A stretch of DNA of 44,678 bases, taken from Bacteroidales bacterium. GTDB taxonomy: Bacteria > Bacteroidota > Bacteroidia > Bacteroidales > Paludibacteraceae. The DNA is taken from positions 1-44,678 of the forward strand of contig SUXC01000019.1 in the NCBI GenBank assembly GCA_015061165.1. Direction: 5' to 3'. This document shows, in pieces, positions 32,830 through 41,251 of the stretch. The position numbers were made by a program, and so were the translations under genes. The notes under the pieces are model-generated. The model made no database searches. It was not told the DNA's origin and saw only the letters and a program-made list of their open reading frames with translations. Each line of letters opens with the position of its first letter. Within the stretch, counting starts at the first letter, position 1.

Positions 32830-34209
32830 TTACTCGCCCAAACGCTCCAATTCAACGGTGAAATGGCGCATCAGCGGTGCTTCTTTCGTAATCGCCAAAC
32901 CGCGAGTGATACTCTCACGACGGTCATACACATTCTTCAGCGCAGCGGCAATCACCTTCATGTGATTATCCGTATATACGCGGCGAGGGATACACAATCG
33001 CACCAAGTCCAGTCCGCCAAAGCGGTTTTCTCTTGTTACAGGATCTCTGTCCGCCAAGATATAACCTATCTCACACGCACGAATACCTGCCTCCAAGTAC
33101 AGTTCGCAAGTCAGCGTTTGCGCAGGGAACTCCTCAATAGGCACATGGGTCAGCACCTTATCCGCATCCACGAAGATAGCATGACCGCCTGCGGGGCGTT
33201 GGTAAGGAATTCCGTATTCATCGAGCAATTGAGCCAAATACTCCACCTGATGAATACGCGTTTGCAACATGTCAAACTGCGTATTTTCCTCCAATCCAAC
33301 GGCCAATGCTGCCATATCACGACCGTTCATACCGCCGTAAGTGATAAAGCCCTCGTAAGGGATACAATAGCGTTTGCAACCTTCGTACCAATCTTCGCGG
33401 TTAGTAGCGATGAATCCGCCCATATTTACAATTCCGTCCTTCTTAGCGGACATGGTCATACTATCGGCATAGGAGAACATCTCCTTGGCAATCTCTTGAA
33501 TGCTCTTGTCTGCATAACCTTCCTCGCGGGTCTTGATGAAATACGCATTCTCCGCAAAGCGCGCAGAGTCCATATTCACAGGTACGCCATACTTGTGGCA
33601 CAACTCACATGTCTCGCGGATATTCTTCATCGAAACGGGCTGTCCGCCTACGGTGTTGTTCGTTACGGTCAGCACCATAAATGGCACATTGCCGGGGTTG
33701 TCTTTCAACAATTGCTCCAGATGCTCCAAGTCCACATTACCCTTGAAAGGAATCTCCAATTGGGTATTCTTCGCCTCTTTGATGGTTACATCAATAGCGT
33801 GTGCTTTGCGTGCCTCAATATGCCCTTTGGTCGTATCAAAGTGCGCATTACCAGGGATGACATGTCCCTCTTTCACAAGGTGAGAGAACAGCACATTCTC
33901 CGCTGCACGACCTTGGTGGGTAGGGATAACATACTGAAAACCAGTGATACGAGTGATAGTATCCTTCAGTTCGAAGAACGACTTACTACCCGAATAACTC
34001 TCATCGCCCAGCATCAAGGCAGCCCATTGGCGGTCGGACATAGCGCCCGTGCCTGAGTCGGTCAAAAGGTCAATGTAAACTTGCTCGCTACGGAGCATAA
34101 AAATGTTGTTCTTGGCTTCTTTCAGCCATTGTTCGCGCTCTGCGCGGGTGGATTTACGGATGGGTTCTACCATCTTAATCTTCCACGATTCTGCAAAAGG
34201 TAATTCCAT
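32830..34209 (-). CDS. tnaA: Tryptophanase (tryptophan indole-lyase)
   Basis: This 459-residue PLP enzyme of the beta-eliminating lyase family is close to Bacteroides tryptophanase as I remember it. It starts MELPFAESWKIKMVEPI. THQGRAAENVLFS binds the cofactor phosphate, and SARFAENAYFIK contains conserved active-site residues. The PLP lysine is in MSAKKDGIVNMGG (about residue 256), and PRRVYTDNHM lies near the C-terminus. It converts tryptophan to indole, pyruvate and ammonia. Tyrosine phenol-lyase is the close alternative, but SAKKD rather than SGKKD favours tryptophanase. It is the last gene of a four-gene operon. No tnaC-like leader or tryptophan permease is seen. Confidence 0.92.
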   Translation of the reverse strand: MELPFAESWKIKMVEPIRKSTRAEREQWLKEAKNNIFMLRSEQVYIDLLTDSGTGAMSDRQWAALMLGDESYSGSKSFFELKDTITRITGFQYVIPTHQGRAAENVLFSHLVKEGHVIPGNAHFDTTKGHIEARKAHAIDVTIKEAKNTQLEIPFKGNVDLEHLEQLLKDNPGNVPFMVLTVTNNTVGGQPVSMKNIRETCELCHKYGVPVNMDSARFAENAYFIKTREEGYADKSIQEIAKEMFSYADSMTMSAKKDGIVNMGGFIATNREDWYEGCKRYCIPYEGFITYGGMNGRDMAALAVGLEENTQFDMLQTRIHQVEYLAQLLDEYGIPYQRPAGGHAIFVDADKVLTHVPIEEFPAQTLTCELYLEAGIRACEIGYILADRDPVTRENRFGGLDLVRLCIPRRVYTDNHMKVIAAALKNVYDRRESITRGLAITKEAPLMRHFTVELERLGE

Positions 34210-34249
34210 GGTATATTATATTTGGTGTTTATGTTTCGATATAAAGGGG

Positions 34250-34966
34250 TTATTCTGTCCACACTTGTTTGGTAAATGCTTCAGCGTATTTGGTATGACA
34301 CTCCATACCGCGCAGTATTTCCATGGCATCATGCCATTCTTGTACCAGAGGCATATCTTGGCTCTCGTGACAATAGTATGCCTTCACTTTTTGGTCATGC
34401 TGCTCTGTGATATTCACCCAATGATTAGGTGCAAATGTTTGTGTTTGCATGCCCGTCATTACTTCGCCATAGTAGAGGTCGAATGTATATCCCGTTTGTC
34501 GCCAAGCGTCATAGACGAGTATCGAACATACGCGATGGTCGCGGTGCGAATCGATAGGCCAGTGGGTAATCACCATATCGGGTTTCTCTGCCTCAATCAG
34601 GGCTTTCATTTCCGCGTAGCGTGCTTTATTCACTTCGGCATTGCCATCAATCTGAGTCATGAATACGGCGCGTACCCCCATCACCTCGCATGCTTTCTTG
34701 GCTTCGGCAGTGCGGATAGCGCGTGATTCTTCGTGACTCTTGCCGGGGATACCTGCTTCACCCCCTGTGAAATAGACGGACACAACCTCTACGCCCATCT
34801 CCCGCAGTTTAATCATGGTGCCACCGCACATAGTCTCAGGATCATCGGGGTGCGCACCTATAACGAGAACTTTCTTGTAACCTTCCAGCCAGCGCTCTGC
34901 GGCATCTATTGTTGGGCACAGCAGCATAGCGCAAATGCCCAAAAGAAGAACTTGTTTTGCTTTCAT
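34250..34966 (-). CDS. PIG-L family deacetylase
   Basis: This 238-residue exported protein has a signal peptide (1-22) and the zinc-binding PIG-L motifs GAHPDDPE (about 37-44) and HWPIDSHRDH (about 135-144). The family removes acetyl groups from N-acetylglucosamine-containing molecules such as N-acetylglucosaminyl-inositol or bacillithiol precursors. Its periplasmic location suggests a glycan or lipid-linked sugar substrate rather than a thiol precursor. It lies between flavin reductase (17 bases) and tnaA (40 bases). Confidence 0.88.
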   Translation of the reverse strand: MKAKQVLLLGICAMLLCPTIDAAERWLEGYKKVLVIGAHPDDPETMCGGTMIKLREMGVEVVSVYFTGGEAGIPGKSHEESRAIRTAEAKKACEVMGVRAVFMTQIDGNAEVNKARYAEMKALIEAEKPDMVITHWPIDSHRDHRVCSILVYDAWRQTGYTFDLYYGEVMTGMQTQTFAPNHWVNITEQHDQKVKAYYCHESQDMPLVQEWHDAMEILRGMECHTKYAEAFTKQVWTE

Positions 34967-34983
34967 GGTATATATTGTTTATG

Positions 34984-35547
34984 TTATTTCAGTTTCTTGC
35001 CATCGGCAAAGGCATTGCCTACGCGCTCACCGAGTTCGATATAACCCATATGAACGGGATCAAAGGTGATAATCTTCATCTTCTCCACATCAGGCTTTCC
35101 GTCAGCAGCAAGGTACTGCTCATCGCAGAGGATATTCACAATATCTGCCACAAGGCAGTAGCCACCTTCTGACTCCTCGTATTTCTGTACCAAGCGGCAC
35201 TCCAGTGTCATCGGGAAGTCGATGAATACGGGCGCATTTACATGCTCAGCACGTACGGCCGTCCATCCTGTCTTAGCCATTTTCTGTGGGTCGTTCTTTG
35301 CACTCACAATGCCCACAAAGTCCGACGCTACAACGGTGTCGGTGGTAGCAAAACTTACGGTGAAATCGGGAGAAATCGCCAAATTCTCAGTCGTAGCATG
35401 TATGCCCATCGAGATAACGATTTGTGTCTTATCCCATTGTCCGCCCCATGCTGCGTTCATGGCATTGGGAGTACCGTCTGCATTGTAGGTGCCGATAATC
35501 AATACAGGTTGGGGCAGTACCCAAGCATTTGGTTTGAAACTTTTCAT
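34984..35547 (-). CDS. Flavin reductase-like FMN-binding protein
   Basis: This 187-residue protein of the flavin reductase (DIM6/NTAB) family has PQPVLIIGTYNADGTPNAMN at the N-terminus, then FTVSFATTD and a C-terminal DPVHMGYIELGERVG strand. Such proteins bind FMN and reduce flavin or a small substrate with NAD(P)H. No partner monooxygenase is adjacent, so its physiological substrate is unclear. It lies 24 bases after the DUF554 gene in the tnaA operon. Confidence 0.85.
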   Translation of the reverse strand: MKSFKPNAWVLPQPVLIIGTYNADGTPNAMNAAWGGQWDKTQIVISMGIHATTENLAISPDFTVSFATTDTVVASDFVGIVSAKNDPQKMAKTGWTAVRAEHVNAPVFIDFPMTLECRLVQKYEESEGGYCLVADIVNILCDEQYLAADGKPDVEKMKIITFDPVHMGYIELGERVGNAFADGKKLK

Positions 35548-35571
35548 ATTGTTGTGGTTATTGGATTTCGA

Positions 35572-36264
35572 TTATGGTAGTAAACTCTTTAGCAGGAACC
35601 ACAAGACGGGTATAAGCAGTGATGGGAGCATATTGAGTGTCTTGCAGTCTTTCAGTTTGAGTAGCGACAATCCCGATGCTACAATCATCAGTCCGCCTAC
35701 AATCAGCAACTCTGCCATGAGGGCATCGCTGATGGCTGTGCTGGATAGTTTGGCTACCATATAAAACAGCCCCTGCCAACAGAAGAGTATTGGTGCTGCG
35801 AGTATCATCCATATACCGTATGTACTGGCAAAGATAGTGGAGGTCACGAGGTCGAGTGTGGCGTTGGTGTAAAGGAAAGTGTTGTCGCCTTTCAGTGCGC
35901 TGATTACTGGTCCGAGCATTGCTAATGGACCGATACAATAAAGCAATGTGGCGGTGGAGAGTCCATCGGCGAGGTGAGTGCTTTGGCTGTTTTTAGAGCG
36001 TTTATTGACAAGGTTGGTGAAGCGTTCATCGAGCTTGAGGGCAGTACCAATCACAGTGCCTATTGATATGGATACAATGAATAGCACGGGGTATTCGCTT
36101 TTGCCAAAATTGCTGATGACGGCGTTCAAACCGATGCCCAAGCAAGCCAATCCCAAAACGGTGTAGAGGGCATCTTTGTATTTCTCTTTGATGCCTCTGT
36201 GCATCACGGCACCTACGATGCTGCCGATGATGATGGTGCAAGTATTAACGATTGTTCCTATCAT
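35572..36264 (-). CDS. DUF554 membrane protein
   Basis: This 230-residue integral membrane protein has about seven helices and the DUF554 start MIGTIVNTCTIIIGSIVGAV. KYKDALYTVLGLACLGIGLN and LLYCIGPLAMLGPV are further family segments. Function is unknown; a transport role is usually assumed. I choose the ATG at 36264 because the longer frame to 36303 extends upstream of the -7 element at 36273-36280. With that promoter the mRNA would have almost no leader. It is first in the operon with flavin reductase, PIG-L deacetylase and tnaA. Confidence 0.85.
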   Translation of the reverse strand: MIGTIVNTCTIIIGSIVGAVMHRGIKEKYKDALYTVLGLACLGIGLNAVISNFGKSEYPVLFIVSISIGTVIGTALKLDERFTNLVNKRSKNSQSTHLADGLSTATLLYCIGPLAMLGPVISALKGDNTFLYTNATLDLVTSTIFASTYGIWMILAAPILFCWQGLFYMVAKLSSTAISDALMAELLIVGGLMIVASGLSLLKLKDCKTLNMLPSLLIPVLWFLLKSLLP

Positions 36265-36272
36265 AAGTGCTG

Positions 36273-36280
36273 CAAAGGTA
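36273..36280 (-). promoter_or_regulatory. Promoter of the DUF554-tnaA operon
   Basis: TACCTTTG on the minus strand ends 9 bases before the ATG at 36264, implying a leaderless or nearly leaderless transcript. Confidence 0.65.
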
Positions 36281-36419
36281 CTGAAAATCCTTGAATTATA
36301 CAAATATTTTTACAAAAATGTTCTCTGAGCGCAAATTTTGTTTTTTTGATATATGCAAACTTTTTGGCTTGTATTCCGAAAATTTATTCGATTTTTTGGA
36401 TTAGAGTACTATACTGGTG

Positions 36420-36576
36420 GCGGAGATACTATATACACTTGCGGACGGAACCGCAAGACTAAACAGATGGCGGAGAGGCAAGAAATACCCGAATGGGATT
36501 CGAGAGGAATGGGGAAAGTAGAAAGATGAGATATACAACACGCGGGAAGTGTAGTGTTTACTATGCTTCCCGCGTG
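36420..36576. other. Gene-free spacer with two strong hairpins
   Basis: CTTGCGG / CCGCAAG form a 7-bp stem (about 36437-36456). CACGCGGGAAG / CTTCCCGCGTG (36539-36549/36566-36576) form a perfect 11-bp stem, followed on the plus strand by TATTTTTG. The latter may terminate the minus-strand Mrr transcript or plus-strand read-through. No gene is seen in 36281-36669. Confidence 0.55.
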
Positions 36577-36669
36577 AGTGTATTTTTGAAAAAAGTTTTC
36601 GTGTTCCGATGATTGTGCCTAAGGATAAAAGTTACTATAAGTTAGCCCATAATGTATCCTATCAGAAAC

Positions 36670-37569
36670 TTATTCATTCATTCCGAGGAATGCAATTCTA
36701 CGGAGAGGAAGCATGTTTTTATCTTCGTCCGTCATTTTGTTATAGTATTGCTGCCACATTGTAATGAACTCGTCACCATCAATCAATTTAACATATTCTT
36801 TGCTGGTAATGGCCTCTTGCTTTGCCGCAGGGGAGAATGTTCCAGATGTGACAAACAATCCTATATCACCATCACGAAGGATACCAACAAGACTACGTAT
36901 CTCTTTTACTCCAATTGGATTGTCAGGATAGTGCTTTACTTGCACTTTAATACGTGGAGTTGTAGCTCCGAGTGGATCTACATACGCTATCACATCCACA
37001 CCTCCATCTTTACCTTTCGGAGCAACAAATGGAGTATGATAATCCATAGCACGAAGCAAAGCCGCCACTAAGTCTTGAAATTCGTATGGATTCTTTTTAC
37101 GAATGTATTCACGAATACCAAATAGTGCTTTTTCTTCGAGTTCTTCTAAATTTAATATATTCTCCTTTACCTCTTCTCCTTGAACATCTTCATCTTGATG
37201 TTCATCATGTGAGATTGGTTTATTTTCATTACGCCATTTGCGATATGCTTCATTGGCTATTGTTTGCACCTCTTCCGCAGTTTTAGACAAAACAGTTTCA
37301 CCTTCTGGCGTGATATACCACGAACCATTTTTCTTTAACAGATAACCTGCTTTTACATAATCCACCGAGGTAAAGTGATATACATTTTGCCAGCGAATAC
37401 CACCTTTTGAAGTAATTTCTTTTTCCCAATCACTAAATTGTACTGCTTTCTCTACAGCATCCATAAGTTGCCGCGATGGCATACTTCCTCCGTTATCTTT
37501 GAGAATTAGCATAGCAGCACGCATACTTTTTGCTGCTGTTAGAAACGATTTTGAATATTGTTTAGCCAT
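36670..37569 (-). CDS. mrr: Mrr-type restriction endonuclease (type IV)
   Basis: This 299-residue protein has an N-terminal winged-helix domain (about 10-110, with GIRWQNVYHFTSVDYVKAGY) and an acidic linker at about 118-145. A C-terminal PD-(D/E)xK nuclease domain follows: NPYEFQDLVAALLRAMDY, GKDGGVDVIAY with the catalytic Asp, and IKVQVKHY with the QxK pair (about 190-208). Mrr proteins cut DNA carrying foreign methylation. No methyltransferase is nearby, as expected for a type IV enzyme. It stands next to a toxin-antitoxin pair, forming a small defence patch between housekeeping operons. Confidence 0.88.
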   Translation of the reverse strand: MAKQYSKSFLTAAKSMRAAMLILKDNGGSMPSRQLMDAVEKAVQFSDWEKEITSKGGIRWQNVYHFTSVDYVKAGYLLKKNGSWYITPEGETVLSKTAEEVQTIANEAYRKWRNENKPISHDEHQDEDVQGEEVKENILNLEELEEKALFGIREYIRKKNPYEFQDLVAALLRAMDYHTPFVAPKGKDGGVDVIAYVDPLGATTPRIKVQVKHYPDNPIGVKEIRSLVGILRDGDIGLFVTSGTFSPAAKQEAITSKEYVKLIDGDEFITMWQQYYNKMTDEDKNMLPLRRIAFLGMNE

Positions 37570-37695
37570 GTAAAGATTAATATATTCCTATTTTTATTGC
37601 CTTTTGCGTAGTTGTGGTTTGGCAGCATTGTAAAATAATTTACTATTTACTGATTTACAATATACAATTTATTGGGTTATTTATATTTAAAGGAG

Positions 37696-38037
37696 TTATA
37701 ATTTGATATCTAATAAATGTCCTATATGTTGGTTGTTTGCCAAATACACAATGCTATAGACTTCCTCCAATTCTTCGTAGAAGGCATACCAAGTGGTATG
37801 TGCGTTTTTGCGATAGCGAACATAAAACAATTGCTTGCCATCTACGCTATACCTGTTGAAGTATTCAGGAGCAACGACAGAAACGGAGTTTTGTAGATTG
37901 AGCGCAAAATAGCGGAAGATATCACGCATATAATTTACTGCGTAATCTTCGTCGCCAAAATATCGTTGCTCTACAAGTTTTGTTACACTTTCTTCAAATT
38001 GCAGAAGCACTTGTTCTGTATAAACAACTTCTTTCAT
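37696..38037 (-). CDS. Putative RelE/ParE-like toxin
   Basis: This 113-residue protein has an alpha/beta pattern with N-terminal helices followed by strands (KQLFYVRYRKNAHTTWYAFY, then YSIVYLANN). This recalls RelE/ParE-superfamily toxins, which cut mRNA on ribosomes or poison gyrase. Specific catalytic residues cannot be assigned. It overlaps the small upstream gene by four bases (ATGA), the usual antitoxin-toxin coupling. An unrelated small protein is the alternative. The 37570-37695 gap before the Mrr gene holds no gene. Confidence 0.55.
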   Translation of the reverse strand: MKEVVYTEQVLLQFEESVTKLVEQRYFGDEDYAVNYMRDIFRYFALNLQNSVSVVAPEYFNRYSVDGKQLFYVRYRKNAHTTWYAFYEELEEVYSIVYLANNQHIGHLLDIKL

Positions 38038-38171
38038 TTGAACATTGCGCGTATTCTTGGTTCAAGAAAAGCAATTGCCTCGTCAGCAGTATAGTATTTC
38101 TTTTGTACATTGTTGACGCTTCCGCTCTCTGAGCCAAAAGGCATCTCTTGTTGGGTGTTTGAGGTTTTCAT
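38034..38171 (-). CDS. Putative antitoxin (45 aa)
   Basis: I start this at MKTSNTQQEMPF (38171), because the longer frame to 38228 begins inside the promoter. The protein is short and partly disordered, ending in YTADEAIAFLEPRIRAMFK, a helical segment that could wrap a toxin. There is no clear DNA-binding fold, yet a perfect palindrome covers its promoter. The 4-base overlap with the toxin-like gene supports the pairing. Confidence 0.5.
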   Translation of the reverse strand: MKTSNTQQEMPFGSESGSVNNVQKKYYTADEAIAFLEPRIRAMFK

Positions 38172-38205
38172 AGCTGCTATTGTTATACAAAGATGAGTTG
38201 TTTCG

Positions 38206-38225
38206 ACCTTTGCGCCGCAAAGGTA
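38206..38225 (-). promoter_or_regulatory. TA promoter with overlapping palindromic operator
   Basis: ACCTTTGCG-C-CGCAAAGGT (38206-38224) is a perfect 9-bp inverted repeat. Its right arm contains the -7 element TACCTTTG of the minus strand (38218-38225), and a TTGCACATATC box lies about 20 bases upstream. A repressor bound here would block the promoter, the classic autoregulation of toxin-antitoxin modules. Confidence 0.65.
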
Positions 38226-38402
38226 CACTTTATTTTTGATATGTGCAAGAAAATAACGAAAATTTTCGCTATTTTCAGTTTAGAGGAAGTGTTTTGGCAC
38301 TATGGTTTATTGGCAAGAAATGTATGTCGGCAAAAAAACAAGCATTTTGGGCTTGAAAATAAATTTTCGCGCAAAACACTTGCATATGTGCATATTTTTT
38401 TG

Positions 38403-38410
38403 TACCTTTG
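38403..38410 (+). promoter_or_regulatory. Promoter of the rseC-rnf operon
   Basis: TACCTTTG with TTGCATATGTG about 20 bases upstream, 28 bases before the rseC ATG. Strong match to the bipartite promoter seen elsewhere in the window. Confidence 0.75.
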
Positions 38411-38437
38411 CGCGTTTTTTTGCAAAGCAAAAGAGAA

Positions 38438-38857
38438 ATGATTAAACATGACGGCATAATAATCGCGTTGAATGAGGACGGCACCGCCCTCGTGCGTATC
38501 GTGCAAACAAGCGCGTGCGCTACTTGCAAAGCCAAAGCCATGTGCGCCAGCGCAGAGAGTGCTGAGAAAGAAATGACAGTTGTTCTTTTAGGCGATGAGC
38601 AATGGGCTGTGGGCGATGAAGTGGAGGTGATGGTGCAGCAAAAGATGGGATGGAAAGCCGTGGTATTGGCATATCTGCTGCCATTCTTTGTGATGTTGGC
38701 GGTGATATTTATGGGCAATGCGTTGTGGAATGTACGCGAGGAGATCCTCGGCACAGCAGCCCTCTGCGCAATGGCGTTGTACTATATCGTGTTGGGACTA
38801 TTCAAAGACAGATTGCAAAAAGAATTCTCTTTTACAGCAAAGAAGAAAAATAACTAA
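38438..38857 (+). CDS. rseC: SoxR-reducing-system protein RseC family
   Basis: This 139-residue protein has the N-terminal Cys cluster CATCKAKAMC (CxxCxxxxxC) and two membrane helices (VVLAYLLPFFVMLAVIFMGN and the next). I start it at 38438, since a longer frame begins in the -7 element. RseC proteins accompany Rnf complexes and are thought to support or regulate their redox function. It is first in the operon, 18 bases before rnfB. Confidence 0.88.
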   Translation: MIKHDGIIIALNEDGTALVRIVQTSACATCKAKAMCASAESAEKEMTVVLLGDEQWAVGDEVEVMVQQKMGWKAVVLAYLLPFFVMLAVIFMGNALWNVREEILGTAALCAMALYYIVLGLFKDRLQKEFSFTAKKKNN

Positions 38858-38875
38858 CAAAATTATAAAAACACA

Positions 38876-39817
38876 ATGAATTTAATTCTGATTTCTTTAG
38901 CCGTTTTGGGTGTGACGGGATTGGTGGCAGCAGTGCTGCTGTACTTCGTTGCCCAAAAATTCAAGGTGGAAGAAGATCCACGCATCGATGAGGTGCAAGA
39001 GGCGTTGCCTGGCGCAAACTGCGGTGGATGCGGTTTTGCTGGCTGTCGCGCTTTTGCCGAAGGCTGCGTGAAAGCGGACACGCTGGATGGACTTCTCTGC
39101 CCTGTAGGCGGTGCACCTACGATGAAGAAAGTAGGTGAGATCCTGGGAATGGCGGTCGGAAATATCGACCCCAAAGTAGCAGTAGTTCGCTGCAATGGTA
39201 CGTGCGAGGCACGACCAAAAACAAGCATCTACGACGGTGCTAAGAGCTGTCAAATCCTGCATAACTGCTATGTGGGTGAGTCGGCTTGTCCGTTCGGCTG
39301 CTTGGGTTGTGGCGACTGTGTAGCAGCCTGCGAGTTTGACGCTATCCACATGAACCCCGAGACAGGGTTGCCAGAAGTGGACGACGAGAAATGTACCAGT
39401 TGCGGTAAGTGTGTGAAAGCGTGTCCACGCAACATCATCGAGCTCCGCAAAAAAGGTCCAAAGAGCCGCCGAATGGTGGTGATGTGCGTGAACAAAGACA
39501 AAGGTGCTGTAGCACGCAAGGCATGTACCGATGCTTGTATCGGTTGTAGCAAGTGCCAAAAAGTCTGCGAGTTCGATGCTATCACCATTGAGAACAACTT
39601 GGCATACATCGACTACAACAAGTGCCGCCTCTGCCGCAAGTGCGAGGACGTTTGCCCAACAGGGGCAATCCATGCAGTGAATTTCCCACCACGCAAGCCA
39701 AAGGCAGAAGCACCAGCAGCACCAAAGGCTGCGCCAGTGGCTAAACCAGTGGCAGAAGCACCTGCAGCTAATGTGGAACCTAAACAAGAGGAGCAAAGGC
39801 ATGAAAGCAACATTTAG
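38876..39817 (+). CDS. rnfB: RnfB, iron-sulfur subunit of the Rnf complex
   Basis: This 313-residue protein has an N-terminal membrane helix and the Fe4S domain [16 protein letters not shown] (about 49-64). Several ferredoxin-type clusters follow ([57 protein letters not shown]). It passes electrons from ferredoxin into the Rnf complex. The last 45 residues are an Ala/Pro/Lys-rich linker-like tail, which has a shorter echo in RnfG. Its end overlaps the rnfC start by 17 bases. Confidence 0.95.
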   Translation: MNLILISLAVLGVTGLVAAVLLYFVAQKFKVEEDPRIDEVQEALPGANCGGCGFAGCRAFAEGCVKADTLDGLLCPVGGAPTMKKVGEILGMAVGNIDPKVAVVRCNGTCEARPKTSIYDGAKSCQILHNCYVGESACPFGCLGCGDCVAACEFDAIHMNPETGLPEVDDEKCTSCGKCVKACPRNIIELRKKGPKSRRMVVMCVNKDKGAVARKACTDACIGCSKCQKVCEFDAITIENNLAYIDYNKCRLCRKCEDVCPTGAIHAVNFPPRKPKAEAPAAPKAAPVAKPVAEAPAANVEPKQEEQRHESNI

Positions 39818-41138
39818 AATAGGTGGAGTTCATCCACATGATAATAAACAATACTCTGTTCATCAACCTATCACCGAGTGCCCATTGCCAGCGAAAGCAA
39901 TTATTCCGTTGGTACAACACATCGGTGCGCCTGCGCAAGCAGTAGTGGAGAAAGGACAGAAAGTGAAAGTAGGCGAACTGATCGCTAAAGCAGGTGGTTT
40001 CGTGAGTGCGAATATCCACGCTCCTTTTAGTGGTACCATCACCAAGATCGATTCAACCATCGATGCATGGGGCATGAAAATGCCTGCCATCTTCATGGAT
40101 GTGGAGGGCGACGAGTGGCTTGAGACCATTGACCGCAGCAAGGATATCGTTCGCAAATTAGACTACGAACCTAAGCATATCATAGATAAGGTACAAGAGG
40201 CAGGTATCGTAGGTTTGGGTGGCGCATGTTTCCCAACCCACGTGAAACTCCTTCCTCCTCCAGGCAAGAAAGCGGAAGTGCTGATCGTGAACGGCGTGGA
40301 GTGCGAGCCATACTTGACTTGCGACCACCAACTCATGCTTGAGCACGGCGAGGAGATTATCATCGGTATTCAACTGCTGATGCGTGCGCTCAACATTGAG
40401 AAAGCTATCATCGGTATTGAGGCAAACAAACCTGATGCTATCAAGCACATGACTGCTCTCGCAAGCAAAGTGCTCGGCATTGAGGTGAAAGCCCTCAAAC
40501 TGAAATATCCACAAGGTGGCGAGAAACAGCTCATTGACGCATGTATCCGTCGCCAAGTGCCAAGCGGTGCGCTGCCAATTGAGGTAGGTGCTGTGGTGGA
40601 CAACGTGGCTACTATCTATGCTGTATATGAGGCAGTGCAAAAGAATAAACCACTCATCTCGCGCGTGATGACCGTTACAGGTAAGAGCCTCGCTAAACCA
40701 GGCAACTACGATGTGCGTTTCGGTACACCATTGACCGAGGTTGTGGCTCTTGCAGGCGGTGTGCCAGAGGATACAGGTAAAGTGATTGGCGGTGGTCCTA
40801 TGATGGGTCGCGCGATGAGCAATATCGATATGCCAAGCAACAAGCGCGTGAGCGGCCTGCTGTTCTTGCCAGAGGCAGAGAGTCTGCGCCAAGAGATTAC
40901 GAACTGCGTGCGCTGCGGCAAATGTATTGGTGCTTGCCCAATGGGCTTGGAGCCATGGCTCTTGTCCAAACAAGCATGGCACAGCATGTGGGACGAGATG
41001 GAAGACCACAATATCATGGACTGCATCGAGTGCGGTTGCTGCCAATTCACCTGCCCAAGCCACTTGCCACTGCTCGACTATGTGCGCATGGGTAAAGCAA
41101 AAGTAGGAGGAATAATCCGCAGCAGAGCTGCTAAGTAG
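39801..41138 (+). CDS. rnfC: RnfC, NADH-binding peripheral subunit
   Basis: This 445-residue protein starts at [16 protein letters not shown] (39801). It has the NADH/FMN-binding [13 protein letters not shown] (about 137-149), [13 protein letters not shown], and two 4Fe-4S motifs near the C-terminus ([12 protein letters not shown] and [12 protein letters not shown]). RnfC exchanges electrons with NAD+. It overlaps rnfB and is followed by a 113-base gap filled with CTGATTCCTGACTC-type words before rnfD. Confidence 0.95.
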   Translation: MKATFRIGGVHPHDNKQYSVHQPITECPLPAKAIIPLVQHIGAPAQAVVEKGQKVKVGELIAKAGGFVSANIHAPFSGTITKIDSTIDAWGMKMPAIFMDVEGDEWLETIDRSKDIVRKLDYEPKHIIDKVQEAGIVGLGGACFPTHVKLLPPPGKKAEVLIVNGVECEPYLTCDHQLMLEHGEEIIIGIQLLMRALNIEKAIIGIEANKPDAIKHMTALASKVLGIEVKALKLKYPQGGEKQLIDACIRRQVPSGALPIEVGAVVDNVATIYAVYEAVQKNKPLISRVMTVTGKSLAKPGNYDVRFGTPLTEVVALAGGVPEDTGKVIGGGPMMGRAMSNIDMPSNKRVSGLLFLPEAESLRQEITNCVRCGKCIGACPMGLEPWLLSKQAWHSMWDEMEDHNIMDCIECGCCQFTCPSHLPLLDYVRMGKAKVGGIIRSRAAK

Positions 41139-41251
41139 AATAAAAAGAACAAGGAACCAAGAGCCAAGACAAATCACTAACGACTGATTAGACGAAAGTA
41201 ATAAGTCTTTATTCTTGACTCCTGATTCCTGACTCAAAAACAAAACGATTT

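Noticed and set aside
32779..34056. Long plus-strand frame of 425 codons opposite tnaA
   Set aside because: It lies antisense to a well-supported tryptophanase gene and its sequence has no protein-like family features; it follows from codon bias of the opposite strand.
40158..41243. 361-codon minus-strand frame opposite rnfC
   Set aside because: Antisense shadow of rnfC; composition rich in His, Cys and Trp, typical of such artefacts.
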